The position numbers were made by a program, and so were the translations under genes. This document shows, one piece after another, positions 34,856 through 45,999 of a stretch of DNA of 64,000 nucleotides. Position 1 is the first letter of the stretch; each line of letters opens with the position of its first letter. Origin of the DNA: Berberis thunbergii (Eukaryota > Streptophyta > Magnoliopsida > Ranunculales > Berberidaceae); contig QNQO01000818.1 in assembly GCA_003290165.1 (NCBI GenBank), positions 124,001 through 188,000 of the forward strand, in the 5' to 3' direction. The notes beneath the pieces were generated by a model. It made no database searches, had not been told where the DNA came from, and saw only the letters and a program-made list of their open reading frames with translations.

Positions 34856-36134
34856 TTACGGAGCGAACGAGTATGAGTGAAACACAACTAAATAGGGTAC
34901 TCGAAAATCAATCCAGACTAACAGCAAAGACACACAACTAAAGTTAGGCTGCCTCCTAGGAGCGCTTGGTTTACCGTCATCAGCCCGACAACTATTCTTC
35001 CTAAAAAAATGGTGTATCAAATAGTGGAGAGGAAGAACATGACAAACACTTAGTCCAAGGTCGTATATCAACAACCTGAACAGTTGAGGATCAGTCCACC
35101 AAAATATAGCAATCACACGGGGGACCAAATACACTAGGACATTCCAAAAGTGACCAGTAGTCATACACAATAGATGATCCTTGCGTGCTCCAAAAAGGGA
35201 ACATCCTATATCTGGTTCCAAATCGGATGATTGGATAATTTGCACAACAGGATGGTGAAAACTGAAATCCTCACTACAACACAAGGGATCGGTGAAGGTA
35301 GCCTTAGTAATTGGGAATGTGATGCAAGTAGACGAGACGATGAGTATATCAGGTGGTACAGGCTCATCACATGAATCATATAGAGATATTGGTCTAGACA
35401 ACTCATCACCTGAAAATGCATACCTGAGGGTGTCAGGTAATTGTTTAAGGTCAAGCTCAGGTGGCTCAACTGATGGGACTAGTTTTGACTCACTGAGTGG
35501 AAAAGGCTTCACTTTAGACTTCCATTCATAAATAGGATCCACAATAGGAACTGAGTCAAGCAAATCATTGACTTCCCTAATGGAATCATCAACATCAAAG
35601 TCTAAACTAAATTGAGTCAAACAAGCCTCTAAACAGTCAAGGGGAGACTCTAAAGAATGTTCACAGTTTGATTCGATGCATGAGTCACTAGGGAGGCATG
35701 AGTCAACATGGGAAGGAGATGTCTGTAGTGCCTCAAAATCGACAGGTTCATCAATAAATGAGTCACTAGGGAATTTTTCTGACTCTATCTCAGGAATTGA
35801 CTCAACTATCTGATTCACAGTCATCTCAAGTTTCCGGATAGCTTGAGAATTTTGTTGAAAAATAGTTGTCAATTCTGTGATATTATGAGAATTTTGCTCA
35901 AGCACTTCTCCTGTTCGCTCTATAAAAATTTTCATGATATTCTCTAACTCAGTATTAGGAATGAAAGCTTGAGGAGTGTCTAGAAGGCCTTCATGGTACT
36001 GACCATGAGAAGTCAGGATGATAGGCTAGACCTGGGTTGTAATGATCTAAATATGGATCATAATCAGGTCGTCGCATGTCATAAAATGAATTGACTTGCT
36101 CGGAAAAATAGGCTGGATAATCCCTTGTGTTCAT
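34856..36134 (-). pseudogene. Athila/Tat-type gag and pre-RT linker remnant
   Basis: Element-sense reading starts at an ATG at 36134-36132 after an A-rich tract and gives 47 codons including HYNPGLAYHPDFSW, which resembles the YNPGWRNHPNFSW motif of Athila-type gag. A one-base frame slip near 35995 leads to a second frame (35935-34856, 359 codons). This has a coiled-coil-like stretch (LEQNSHNITELTTIFQQNSQ), a long acidic region, then PPELDLKQLPDTLRYAF, close to the conserved linker that normally precedes reverse transcriptase. The frame ends shortly afterwards with no RT motifs. Gag is therefore fused to the linker with the enzymatic core deleted. Confidence 0.7.
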
Positions 36135-37543
36135 TTTTTTTTTTTTTTTTTTTTTTTGTTTTTTGGTTTTTTTTTTTTTTTTTGAAAGCACTAACTCTAA
36201 AAATATACACAAGCTCACATGCAATCAGCAACCAATAAATGCACAAGAAACATGCCTCCCTAAGCAATCAATGTTTTTGAGATCAATTATCTTTTTATCT
36301 TTGGAGGACAATTATTTCTTATGTAATCTTTATGACACAACAATGGGTGCTACAAGTTGATCCTAAGAGTGTACACTTTACACCGCAAAGTTCAAAATCA
36401 GTAGGCTAGAGTTTTGTTTCAAAGAAATCGGATTATCGCACAAGAGAAGGAGGTCACAATGGTCCAATTAAGTACTTCCTTGTGCTACCGCTCTGTAAGC
36501 CAATAGATGTGAGAACGATGTGATGTTAAATGCACACTTGAGGCTTGTGTTCCTAACCAAAAACGGTTGGTTACACCAATTCTTCTTGTGGATCGTAGCT
36601 TACTTATGACTCGGCGTACCGGGTAAATTACCCTTGTGGCAGTGGCCTCTCGGAGTTCATTGAATGATTAAACCCATCGTCACTTTTAGCAGCGGTCAAC
36701 ACAAAAATTACTGGATTCACCTTGGTCTTGGTTGTCTTATGAACACCGTACCTAAGAGATGCTCTATCTAACTTGCTAATTGATTTTAATTATGTCAGGA
36801 TATTGGTTGCACACAGCTGGAGTGATGAGGTGGGGATATCAAGTCCCACCAGTTTCTATTTATAAGCTGGGTCTGCTTATTATGAATTACTAAAGTTTAC
36901 ATCCACAATTACAGAAATTAAACAACCAATCACACAATTTCAAACAATTACACCAAGCACCCTGGTCGCTAATACGTTGCGTGTGATAGAAATACTTACA
37001 GTGTGCGTATTCCGTTCTGCACAAAAAGTTAGCACAATTCAAAAAATTCCAACTTCTTTTTATATATTTCAATCAGCATACAATCAATTTACTGGTCTTG
37101 GTCTTAGAAGTCGGAATTCTAAATCACAAGAAATTATTGGGTACAATTAAAATTGTTTCCCTAAAATTTCTTATGACTTAGAAAATTTTGGTTTTTTTTT
37201 TTTTTTTTTTTTAGTGATTAAACAAAATGAAAAATAGTAAAGTTCTCAAAAATTATTACACCACACACTCGTAAAACGAGGTGAAAATAAAATTACAACT
37301 CTCCTCACAAAATTAAAAAAAAATAATTAAAATTTGCTTGATGTTTTGCAGGATCGTCCAATATCCTCGAGAAACGTGTAATCTGCAAAATCAAACACAA
37401 AATGAGTGTAAAAAGAACAAAATAAAATAATTTTTTTTTTGTTTTTTTTTTATTTTTAATTTTTAATTTTTTTTTTTATAAATATTTTTTTTTTTTTTGT
37501 TAATTAGTGAAAATAAATCTTAAATTCAATTATAACGCAACCT
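36135..37543 (-). other. Leader region of the LTR element
   Basis: About 1.4 kb between primer site and gag start, non-coding. It contains long T homopolymers on the plus strand (36135-36157, 36167-36183, 37191-37212, 37430-37500), which read as poly-A in the element's transcript. No conserved domain is visible. Confidence 0.7.
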
Positions 37544-37561
37544 TCCCCGGCAACGGCGCCA
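37544..37561 (-). other. tRNA-Asp-type primer binding site
   Basis: TGGCGCCGTTGCCGGGGA on the minus strand is complementary to the 3' end of plant tRNA-Asp including CCA. It sits 6 nt inside the 5' LTR and sets the element's orientation. Confidence 0.9.
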
Positions 37562-37567
37562 AAAACT

Positions 37568-39517
37568 TGATGCAGATTTAACTAACCTAAATTAACAGGT
37601 TAATTTAACCTACTTGTAATAACCGCAAGTGCACGGTGCCTAACTGGTAGACAACGGCAAGTACGGGTCGATCCCACGAGGAAGGTGGATGCAATTGAAA
37701 TTTTAGAATTTAATTAAACTAATTTATAGGAAAGGGGGTTACAGCATTTTTAAATCTAAACTAAAAATCAAATTAAAAACAAAATAAAAAGTTTTAAATA
37801 ATATGAGAAAGGAAACCAAGGCATTGAATCCACCACAGGTTCTTTGAGATTTGTGTAATCAAAGATATTGTTTTCAAGATTTAACATGACTAACCTAAAG
37901 ATTAACCTAAGTTCACAATTGATTTAAGCATAGGTATAAACCCCTAGAATTGCGTGTCTTCTTACAGAACACACAATCACAGGTTTATTTTAACTAATCC
38001 TAATCCCTAGCATTGTGTGTCTTCTTACGGCACACACAATCACAGATTCAGATTAATTGATTAAATCAGACTTTTGAATACAAAGGGTACTTCTAACTAC
38101 CGACTAGTCTAGATAATTAATCAGGATATAATCGATGAAAGCAATTTATTAAAAATCATAAATCAAATGTGTTTAACATTCAAGTATAAAGAAAATAATA
38201 AATTTAAATACACAAACTCTAGGAAATCCCGTGGTTTCATCGTAGCCTTGGCGAATGGTTTAGCTGGTCATGGTGGCGGTGGGCACAACGTCAATGGAGG
38301 TGGAAATCATCTCTGCACGGACGCGAATTCCGAGAAAACTGGCCAAAAGCACTCTGTGGTGGTACAGAGCAAAACCGGGGGTGTGAATAGCCGAATAACC
38401 GAAATAACCCCTTCCCGCCTCTGCTACAGTAGCTCTACAGTGGCGCTACAGTAGCCGCTCGTCTTCTCCAGCGCGACAGCGCGGTTCTCGGCCTCGTTCT
38501 CGCTCCTCTGGCCCGTCCTCGACCTCAAATCGCTTCCAGAACCTGCATAAGAAGAGAAAAGGTGAGGAAATACTAAGAAAACAGAGAAAAACAGAGAAAA
38601 CAGATGAGGAACAGGAGCTCCCTGTTTCGTGATAAGAACTATGTTCGCGAGGAGGAGGCGGTGGTTCTCGGTCGTGGTGGTGACGGTGGTCGCAAGAGGT
38701 GAGGACAGGAAGGAGCTCGCGACGAAGAGAGGCCGAGAGGGAGGAGCAGCGAGTGCTCTGTCGCGACGCGAAACAGGGCCGCGGTGCTCTGTTTCGCGGT
38801 GGTTTTCGCGCGGTGGCGGTGCTCGTGCGGAGGTGGTGATGGTGCGTGGACAGGGGAGAGGGGCCGAGGGTGGTGGCAAAGTGAAAGTTGGACGCGAAAC
38901 AGGGTTGTCACGCCCCTGTTTCGCGGTGGTGGCGCGAGGACGGTGGCGGAATTGGTGGTGGTGCTCGGTGGTGGCGAGGAGACTGTGTGCTGAGTGAGTG
39001 GAGTGAGTGAGAGATGGATGAGTGGTGAGGGTGATTGTGAATCACCTTTGAGAGAGGAGCTCCTTTGAGGAAATCTCCATTGAGGAAGAGGTTTTGATTT
39101 CTAATTATCTTCTTTTCCCTTCTCTTCCTCCTCCCCCCATTCTTACCCTATCCTCCTCTATTTATAAAGAATAATCAAGATGAATAGGGATGGAATGAGG
39201 GAATGATTCAACAATGAGGGTAGGAGAAGGATTAGGTTTGGGTTTGGTTTTAGGGTATGAATTGGTTTTAGGGTATGAATTAGGTTTCGGGTTTAGGGTA
39301 TGAATTAGGTTTAGGTTTAGGTTTTGTGATTGCTTTATACCACCATTGGAATCGACTAATTGTCGTTCCTTAACTTGCCGCTTTAATCTGATTTCATCGT
39401 TTACGCTCAAATTCCTACAAAGATATGAAAACGAAATAATTACTATAAAATATAATAATCGAAACACTAACATGTATAAATTAAGGGGTATATTATGTAA
39501 TAATTATGTGACTATCA
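37568..39517 (-). repeat. 5' LTR of the Athila/Tat-type element
   Basis: Also exactly 1,950 bp. The same TATA box is at 39166-39158, and transcription would run leftwards into the element. Differences seen against the other LTR: tttaaa versus tctaaa near 31181/37757, and cggtg versus cgatg near 31557/38133. Confidence 0.93.
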
Positions 39518-39585
39518 GCTAGACGATATCATTGATTAAGAATTGTGTTATTAATATGTATGTTGATTATAAAAAAAAAAATAAG

Positions 39586-40679
39586 CGAAAAATGACTTTT
39601 AGCCCCTACTTTTTCACAAAATAGACAATTTAGATACCATAGTTGATGTAATGGATAATTTGTGCCCAATTTTATACTTTATGACTATTTTATTAACTCA
39701 TAAAGTTATATGACATAATTACTCTCATAAACAAATAGAAAACATAATTTTATAATTTTAAGACCAACAAAGACTATATAAAAAACATATATATAATAAA
39801 AATAAAAATAAAAACCCTACATTAATTGTTATTGAACGACAATTTTAGTTACTCTTTTTTATTGACCAACAAGGACTACAGAAGGAAAAAAAAAAAAAAA
39901 CCATAACTAACTACGTTAATTGTTATTGAATGACAATTTAACAAAAATTACGAAAAAAAATAACATTAGCTTGTTCACTGACCTGAAAAATAATGGACGT
40001 CATATGATAAATCTTAATTTTTATTCAGGTCAGTGAACATGCTAAATTTTTTTCCTATAATCCTTGTTAAAATTGTCGTTTAATAACAATTAACGTAGGT
40101 TTTTTTTCTTTTGTAGTCTTTGTTGGTCAATAACAAAGAGTAACTAAAATTGTCGTTCAATAATAACTTTATATTATAAATCCTAATTTTTCATATGATA
40201 AATCCTAAAAAAAATTTAGGTCAATGAATAGGCTAATTTTTTTTGTAATCCTTGTTAAAATTGTCATTCAATAACAATTAACATAGGTTTTTTTTTTTTT
40301 TTTTTTTACTGTAGTCCTTGTTGATCAATAAAACTAAAAATGAGTAACTAAAATTTGTCAATAACAATAGAAGTAGGTTTTTTTTTATGTAATCCTTGTT
40401 GGTTAATAACAAAGAGTGAATAAAATTTTCGTTCAATAACTATTAACGTAGGGTTTTTTTTCCCTGTAGTCCTTATTGATTGTAAAACTATAAAATTATA
40501 TTTTCTATTTGTTTAGGATGGGTAAATATGTCATATAACCTTATGAGTTAACCTAGGTTAATAAAAGAGTCATTGTTAATCATAAAAGTATAAAATTAGA
40601 CACAAATTAGTCATTACATCAACTATGGTATCTAAGCTGTCTATTTTGTGAAAAAAATAGGCCCTAAAAGTCATTTTCG
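39586..40679. mobile_element. Foldback element FB-A, copy 3
   Basis: Same ends as copy 1 (cgaaaaatgactttta.. and ..taaaagtcattttcg), the same internal ttattgaacgacaattt blocks, and a central hairpin around gttcactgacctgaa. Internal poly-T runs are longer, up to about 21. It sits at the same place in the R unit, so it was there before the A/B duplication. Confidence 0.78.
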
Positions 40680-42005
40680 AAAAAATAAAAACTTATCTTT
40701 AAACTTCCACAATAAATTAAAAGTAAACCAATAAAAGTTGTGTCAGAACTTCATTTGAAAGTTAGAAACTTCTGTAAACATAGAAAGTCGTTCTTTATAA
40801 TCGGTGGCCATTTATTTTTCTCCATTTTTTTGAAAGAATTTCATTGATGACATTTTATAAGGTACGACGAACATAACATATATTTTCTTAATTCTACAAA
40901 TAACTAAGCCGCATTGATTTATTCCCCTAAAATCATCACATCCTTGACTCATTGGAAATGCTAGCATATTTCTCTAACATGCTTTTTGTTGGATATGAAA
41001 TCACTTTTGACTTTGTATGCACTTTGCTTACTTTAGGAGGACTAAAGCCATGTCGGCACGCTTGTTATGGTAGAAAGTTCATTTCCGAATATGATTTGAT
41101 TACTTTGGCTTATCGGAATGTCAATAATCACAAAAGGATTGTATATTATCACCGACATTTTATTAATTATTCCCTCACATAATTAATCATGGATTATTAT
41201 TTTACCATAAACATCACCACAAAATCAAAACCTAATCAACCTTGGTTATCATTTATTTTTTCTTGCCTCGAGTTTTCTTTCTATTTCAACCTCCACGTTC
41301 TTTACTAGAAGTGTAATTTGGGTTTTATAAAAAGTTTTGGCTTATTGCATTGGGTATCGCAAAATCCAATGTCTTAACACCATTTTTCTTTCAAATAAAA
41401 TCATATTTAAACCCTCCATCGATTTCATTTCTCAATGAGACCCAAAAACTTCATACTCCTTCCAATACCACCACTTCTTACTATGGTTTTTTTTTCCTTC
41501 TAATTATAATTTGCCCTTTTCTTGGTCATCCCATCCTCTACCAATTGCAAATGAGTTGTGGCTGTATAGCTTGTACATGTGGTGAAATATAGTTTGACAC
41601 ATATTTGAGACTACTTTTACAAAAATACTTGTTAATTAGGTTTTGGCAACGACTATTAGTTGTCTTCACGAAATTAGATCCCATACTCAAAAGGCAACAA
41701 CAATTTGGCACTACAACTTCCTCTCACCCATACCACCACCTACTTTTTTCTCTCCCATATCACCTTCTTTCTGTCCCACACCACCAAATTCAAACCTGCA
41801 AAAACTCTCGCTCTTCCTCCTAAATTCATTTTTTCCCCTCCCACTTGACTGAGTTTCCTACTTCCACAACTGTCACTTTCTCCCCCATTCTCTCAATAGT
41901 TTTCCTCCTAATTTGGAATCATTTTTTTCCCCTTTCGTAGTTGCTCTTATTAAAAAAAAAAAAAAATGAAGGGTATTGTTCCTGCAAAACAAGTTACTAT
42001 CCTTG

Positions 42006-42550
42006 ATTTTGGGCCAATTTATACGCCCAATTGAGACAAATTCTCAAGCTCATAAAAACATGAAAATTGTACTAGTCTTACTCATCTAATCAACATAATT
42101 TGAATGAATTAAAAAAGTTTTGAATTGAGCAAGTTATGGTCATTTTACTACAATTACTCAAATCTGTCTAGCAAAGAAAACATGGTTTGTCCCTGACTTT
42201 GGGCCAATTTATACCCTCAATTGATACCGAATCTCTAGATTATTAAAAAGAAAAACATTATATTACTTTGAGTTATCTTATAAATAAAATTTGGATCAGT
42301 TAAAAATTTTGTGAATTAAGTAAGTTATAGTCATTTTACTAAAATCACTCAAATCTGTCCAGCAAAAAAACATGGTATTGTCTCTGACTTTGGGCCAATT
42401 TATACCCTCAATTGAAACTGATTCTCAAGATTATCAAATCACAAACATTATAGTACTCTGAGTCATCTTACAAACGAATTTTGAATCAGTTAAAAATGTT
42501 GTGACTTGAATAAGTTATGATCATTTTACTAAAATTACTCAAATATGTTT
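42006..42550. repeat. Three-copy tandem repeat, period about 190 bp (R3)
   Basis: Anchors at 42006, 42196 and 42387. Each monomer is closer to its positional counterpart in R1 than to its neighbours, so the triplet existed before the duplication. Confidence 0.8.
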
Positions 42551-42740
42551 AGTAAAGACCAAGTCACAAAAAATTCATGTTTAGTAATGTCTCCCACTCG
42601 CATGACCCACTACAAATGTAAGTGTCTCACTCGCATGATCCGTTGCGAGGGCGAGTTTTCCACTCGCAGGTACCTCCGCAAGGATCAATTTTTTTGTCTT
42701 CCCAGCAACCTGAGAGAGGGGAAGAATATAGAGAAGGGGT

Positions 42741-42840
42741 GACAAAATTCATGTCAACACTGGGTGTACGACGTGAATCCAACATCCTTTCCACATCATC
42801 AGGAGTTGCAGATGATGGGAAACTTTACTACCAAATAGAG
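42741..42840 (+). pseudogene. Captured PPD2 exon 2 end (R3)
   Basis: Matches the last about 33 codons of PPD2 exon 2 with the donor GT at 42841, and shares the 3-bp deletion with the R1 fragment. The TGACGGAATTC of the gene reads tgacaaaattc here. The intron-like tail ends near 42925, and exon 3 sequence is absent. Confidence 0.85.
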
Positions 42841-43256
42841 GTACATAACTACTGGTATGCCTATTTTATTTTTCTCAAATAATATGAACTTCGATTACTT
42901 ATAGAATAATTGGTTATGCATTGTATTAGACTGAAAATTGCTAAACTAGCTTGAGCTAGGCAACACCATCAATTAGGAATTATGTTATTAGCACGTATGT
43001 TCTGATAAAAAAAAACTTATCTTTAAATTTCCATACATAAATTAAAAGTAAACAAACAAAATTGTGCTTGAACTTCTTTTAAAAGTTTGGAACTTCTGTA
43101 AATGTAAGAAGATGTTCTTTATAATCAGTGGCTATTTCTTTTTCTTCAACTTTTTGAAAAGGATTTCATTGCTGACATTTTATAAGATATGACGAGCATA
43201 GCATATGTTTTCTTAATTCTACAAATAATTATACCACGTTGATTTGTTCTCGTAAA

Positions 43257-43447
43257 ATCATCGCATCATTGACTCGTTGGAAATGTTAGTATAGTTTACT
43301 CTAAGATGACAATTACAAATAACAATTATGTTTATTAGTTGTTTAACAATAATCAATCACATAAAATACACAGAGCTTTTACTTACATCAACTGGGAAGA
43401 AAATCTAAGTTTCAATAAAGCCCTATGGCGCGCTTGTTATGGTAAAA
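43257..43447. repeat. Direct repeat left of the pararetrovirus-like fragment
   Basis: About 190 bp from atcgcatcattgactcgttgg to tgttatggtaaaaa. It is repeated at 44309-44500 on the other side of the RT-like piece. Both derive from the R-unit tail. Confidence 0.75.
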
Positions 43448-44300
43448 ACAAAGAATTTATTTCTCAATTTTCTCTCCCAAAAACAACAAAATTTAAAATT
43501 TTTAAAACAGAAAATATCTTATAAGCGTGTTGAAGAACAACTTAAAGAATCATTCATCCAAACTCGCATCATTAGTTTCATAAAAAGATTGGTTTATGAC
43601 CTTTGTTCAAATCTTCCCAATGCTTTCTGGAATCGAAAGAAACATGTGGTTCGCTTACCATATGATTCCTCATTTCGTGAATCACAGATCCCTACCAAGG
43701 CTCATCCTATTCAAATGAATTATGAATAATGGAATTCTGTAAAAATGAAATTACTAGTTTGCTTAACAAACAGTTAATTCGTCATTCCAAATCCCCATGG
43801 AGTTGTGCAGCCTTTTACGTTCGTAAAGCTGCTGAAATTGAGCAAGGTACACCTCGACTTGTTATCAATTATAAGCCTTTAAACAAGGTTTTACAATGGA
43901 TTAGGTACTCCATACCTAACAAGAGAGATCTAATTAAGAGACTACACTCTGCACGCGTCTTCTCTAAATTTGACCTCAAGTCTTGATTTTGGCAAATCCA
44001 GATTCATCCTCATGATCGATACAAACAACGTTTAATGTTCCATTTGGTCATTATGAATGGAATGTTATGCCATTTGGCCTCAAGAACGCGCCACGTGAGT
44101 TTCAAAATATCATGAATGATATTTTAACTCATTTTTCCCAATTTTCCGTTGTGTATATCGACGATATACTCATCTTCTCTGACTCCATAGAAGACCAATA
44201 TGGATATACTTGTATTCTTGATTTTTGAGAAATTCAAGAGTATTTGTAGAAATCAATTGTTTTGATTCTAAAGAACCATCAAGAGGCACTGTTTGTTTGA
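43447..44300 (+). pseudogene. Decayed endogenous pararetrovirus-type reverse transcriptase fragment
   Basis: Plus-strand frames 43439-43729 and 43729-43986 contain RT-like motifs including VINYKPLNKV and FSKFDLKS, and a YIDD-type catalytic motif near 44155-44170 in a shifted frame. This wording is typical of Caulimoviridae (petuvirus or florendovirus type) rather than of plant gypsy elements. The copy is broken by stops near 43729 and 43984, by a frame slip near 44030 and by loss of everything after the YIDD region. It is a short dead relic without RNase H, movement or coat regions, and it cannot produce virus. Confidence 0.65.
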
Positions 44301-44308
44301 CAATGTCA

Positions 44309-44500
44309 TTGCATCATTGACTCGTTGGAAATGTTAGTATAGCTTACTTTAGGATGACAATTACATATAACAATTATGTTTATTAGTTGTTTAACAGTAA
44401 TCAATCATATAAAATACACAAGGAGCTTTTACTTACATCAATTGGAAAGAAAATCTAAGTTTCAATAAAGCCATGTGCGCATGCTTGTTATGGTAAAAAA
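44309..44500. repeat. Direct repeat right of the pararetrovirus-like fragment
   Basis: Second copy of 43257-43447 with scattered substitutions (for example tttactct versus cttacttt). It leads directly into foldback element FB2 about 55 bp further on. Confidence 0.75.
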
Positions 44501-45044
44501 TACATTTCCGAAGATGATTTGGTTACTTTGGCTTATCAATTGGTCAATAATGATTGGGTTTTTTTTTTAATAATTTAATCCTCATTAGTTTATGTGTATT
44601 TGAGTCTAATATCCATTTTGAAAATTAATTGAGTCTAACACTCAAATTAATATTGACCGTCAGGGTCAATAGAAATCAAATACATTAATTATCATTGACT
44701 GTTTAAATTCTATTAAATTTTACAAATACCCTCCACTTACATGTCACATGCAAGGCACATGTTCTATCTTAAATAACAAACAACAAAATTGATCCAATGA
44801 CTGAGGAGTACTCCACATATCACAAGGACATTCAATAGACTTCACCCTCCTCAAACCAACCCAACCCAACCAACTCCTGTATAGCACTCACTCCCCAGAC
44901 TTGTCTCTTATCTGTCATCTCAGCCTTTTTCCAATGAGAGATTGGTCTCTTCTTCAAACTAAAGGGTGAAATCACAAGAATTCAATTCCTACTCAAAACA
45001 GAAAATAGATATTGCCTAAACCCTAGCCTAAGAAAAATAATAAT

Positions 45045-45222
45045 TGCCAATGGCACGACAGATCAATGGTTAGAGCTTGGCGGATAGTATCACTAGGTCA
45101 TGGGTTCGAACCCAGCCGGCGACATGTTTATCAGTTTATGGTGTGTTGACTAGTTCTGGTCTTTGATAGGTTGTGGGATCTTGAAAACCCAACTTGCCTT
45201 CGAATAATAATAATAATAATAA
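45045..45222 (+). mobile_element. tRNA-derived SINE
   Basis: An A-box-like segment (gatcaatggttagagc, 45061-45076) and a perfect B box (GGTTCGAACCC, 45103-45113) lie at tRNA-like spacing. They are followed by a roughly 90-bp non-tRNA body and an (aat)n tail at 45203-45222. This is the structure of a plant SINE transcribed by RNA polymerase III. It sits in the loop of foldback element FB2. The target duplication is unclear because the flanks are also (aat)-rich. Confidence 0.72.
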
Positions 45223-45999
45223 ATCATCAATTTCACGCAGATGCAACAATACAAGTTTGTGCTTTCTCATACTCACCACCCAAATATGATCATGGCGACT
45301 CTTCCAAAATCATCAACCACATGGTGCCCTCCCACAACATAAGTGTCAATCAAACTTTACATAAAATATGAACATCAGTAGTTATTAAAAACTTAATAAT
45401 TCCAACAAAAATATCTGTCGAGTTAGCACAGGAGCACAAAAACTTGTACCTTTGAAGAAATAAAATTGTAAAGTTTCAGTAGATCAACACTTGTAATAAT
45501 TATATAGAAAGTTTATGGTAATTACATTGCTTGCTTTAATTAGGCATTTAATTTTCACGGAACCTTTATTTAATAGAGATTTGCAGTTTTAAACAACTGA
45601 TGTTTGTTGGGTTTACATTCTATCTTTTGTAAGCTTTAGTTTGTAGATAACAAAATATAAAGCCACACATAAGAAGAGACCAATCTCTCCATGGAAAAAG
45701 GCGAAATCATAAAAAAGATACAAGTCTGGGGAGTGAGTGCCATACAGGAGTTGGTTGGGTTGGGTTGGGTTGGTTTGAAGAAGGCGAAGTGAATAGGGAA
45801 AATTGTTGGATGTCCTTGTAATACGTGGAGTATTCCTCAGTCCTTGGATTAATTTTGTTGTTATTTTAGATTAGAACATGTGCCTGGCATGTGAATGGAT
45901 ATTTGTGAAAAGTAATGGAATTTAAACGGGCAAGGATAGTTAATGTATTTGATTTCTATTGACCCTATAAGTCAATGTTAATTTGAGGGTTAAACTCAT

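Larger units (their letters stand above)
30992..39517 (-). mobile_element. 8.5-kb Athila/Tat-type LTR retrotransposon, non-autonomous, young
   Basis: Two 1,950-bp LTRs, 30992-32941 and 37568-39517, end TGAT..ATCA. The target repeat gctag lies at 30987-30991 and 39518-39522. By eye the LTRs differ at only about two positions, so insertion was recent. On the minus strand, 6 nt after the right (5') LTR is TGGCGCCGTTGCCGGGGA (37561-37544), complementary to the 3' end of tRNA-Asp, the primer site used by Athila-type Ty3/gypsy elements. The polypurine tract AGGTTTGGGGGTATT (32956-32942) precedes the 3' LTR. The 4.6-kb interior has only gag-like and pre-RT linker sequence; reverse transcriptase, RNase H and integrase are absent. 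Movement would need enzymes from a relative. Confidence 0.95.
39518..42930. repeat. R unit, copy 3 (right of the LTR element)
   Basis: Continues the R unit cut by the LTR element; its left 220 bp lie at 30765-30986. In order: foldback element (39586-40679), diverged version of the unidentified frame (about 40700-40970), TC-rich block, 190-bp triplet (42006-42550), GC-richer block, PPD2 fragment (42741-42840) and intron-like tail. More diverged from copies 1 and 2 than those are from each other. Confidence 0.8.
26468..44905. repeat. Segmental duplication, copy B (intact PPD2, R unit, LTR element)
   Basis: Counterpart of copy A. Shared blocks: 26468-30058 (PPD2 region), 30765-30986 plus 39518-42930 (R unit, split by an 8.5-kb LTR element), 42930-43447 (partial R unit) and 44309-44905 (duplicated end of the partial unit plus foldback arm). 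Blocks unique to B are 30059-30764, the LTR element and a pararetrovirus-like piece at 43447-44300. Confidence 0.8.

Noticed and set aside
45045..45120. Possible tRNA gene (GGTTCGAACCC)
   Set aside because: The acceptor ends do not pair and the sequence continues into a body and (aat)n tail typical of a SINE.
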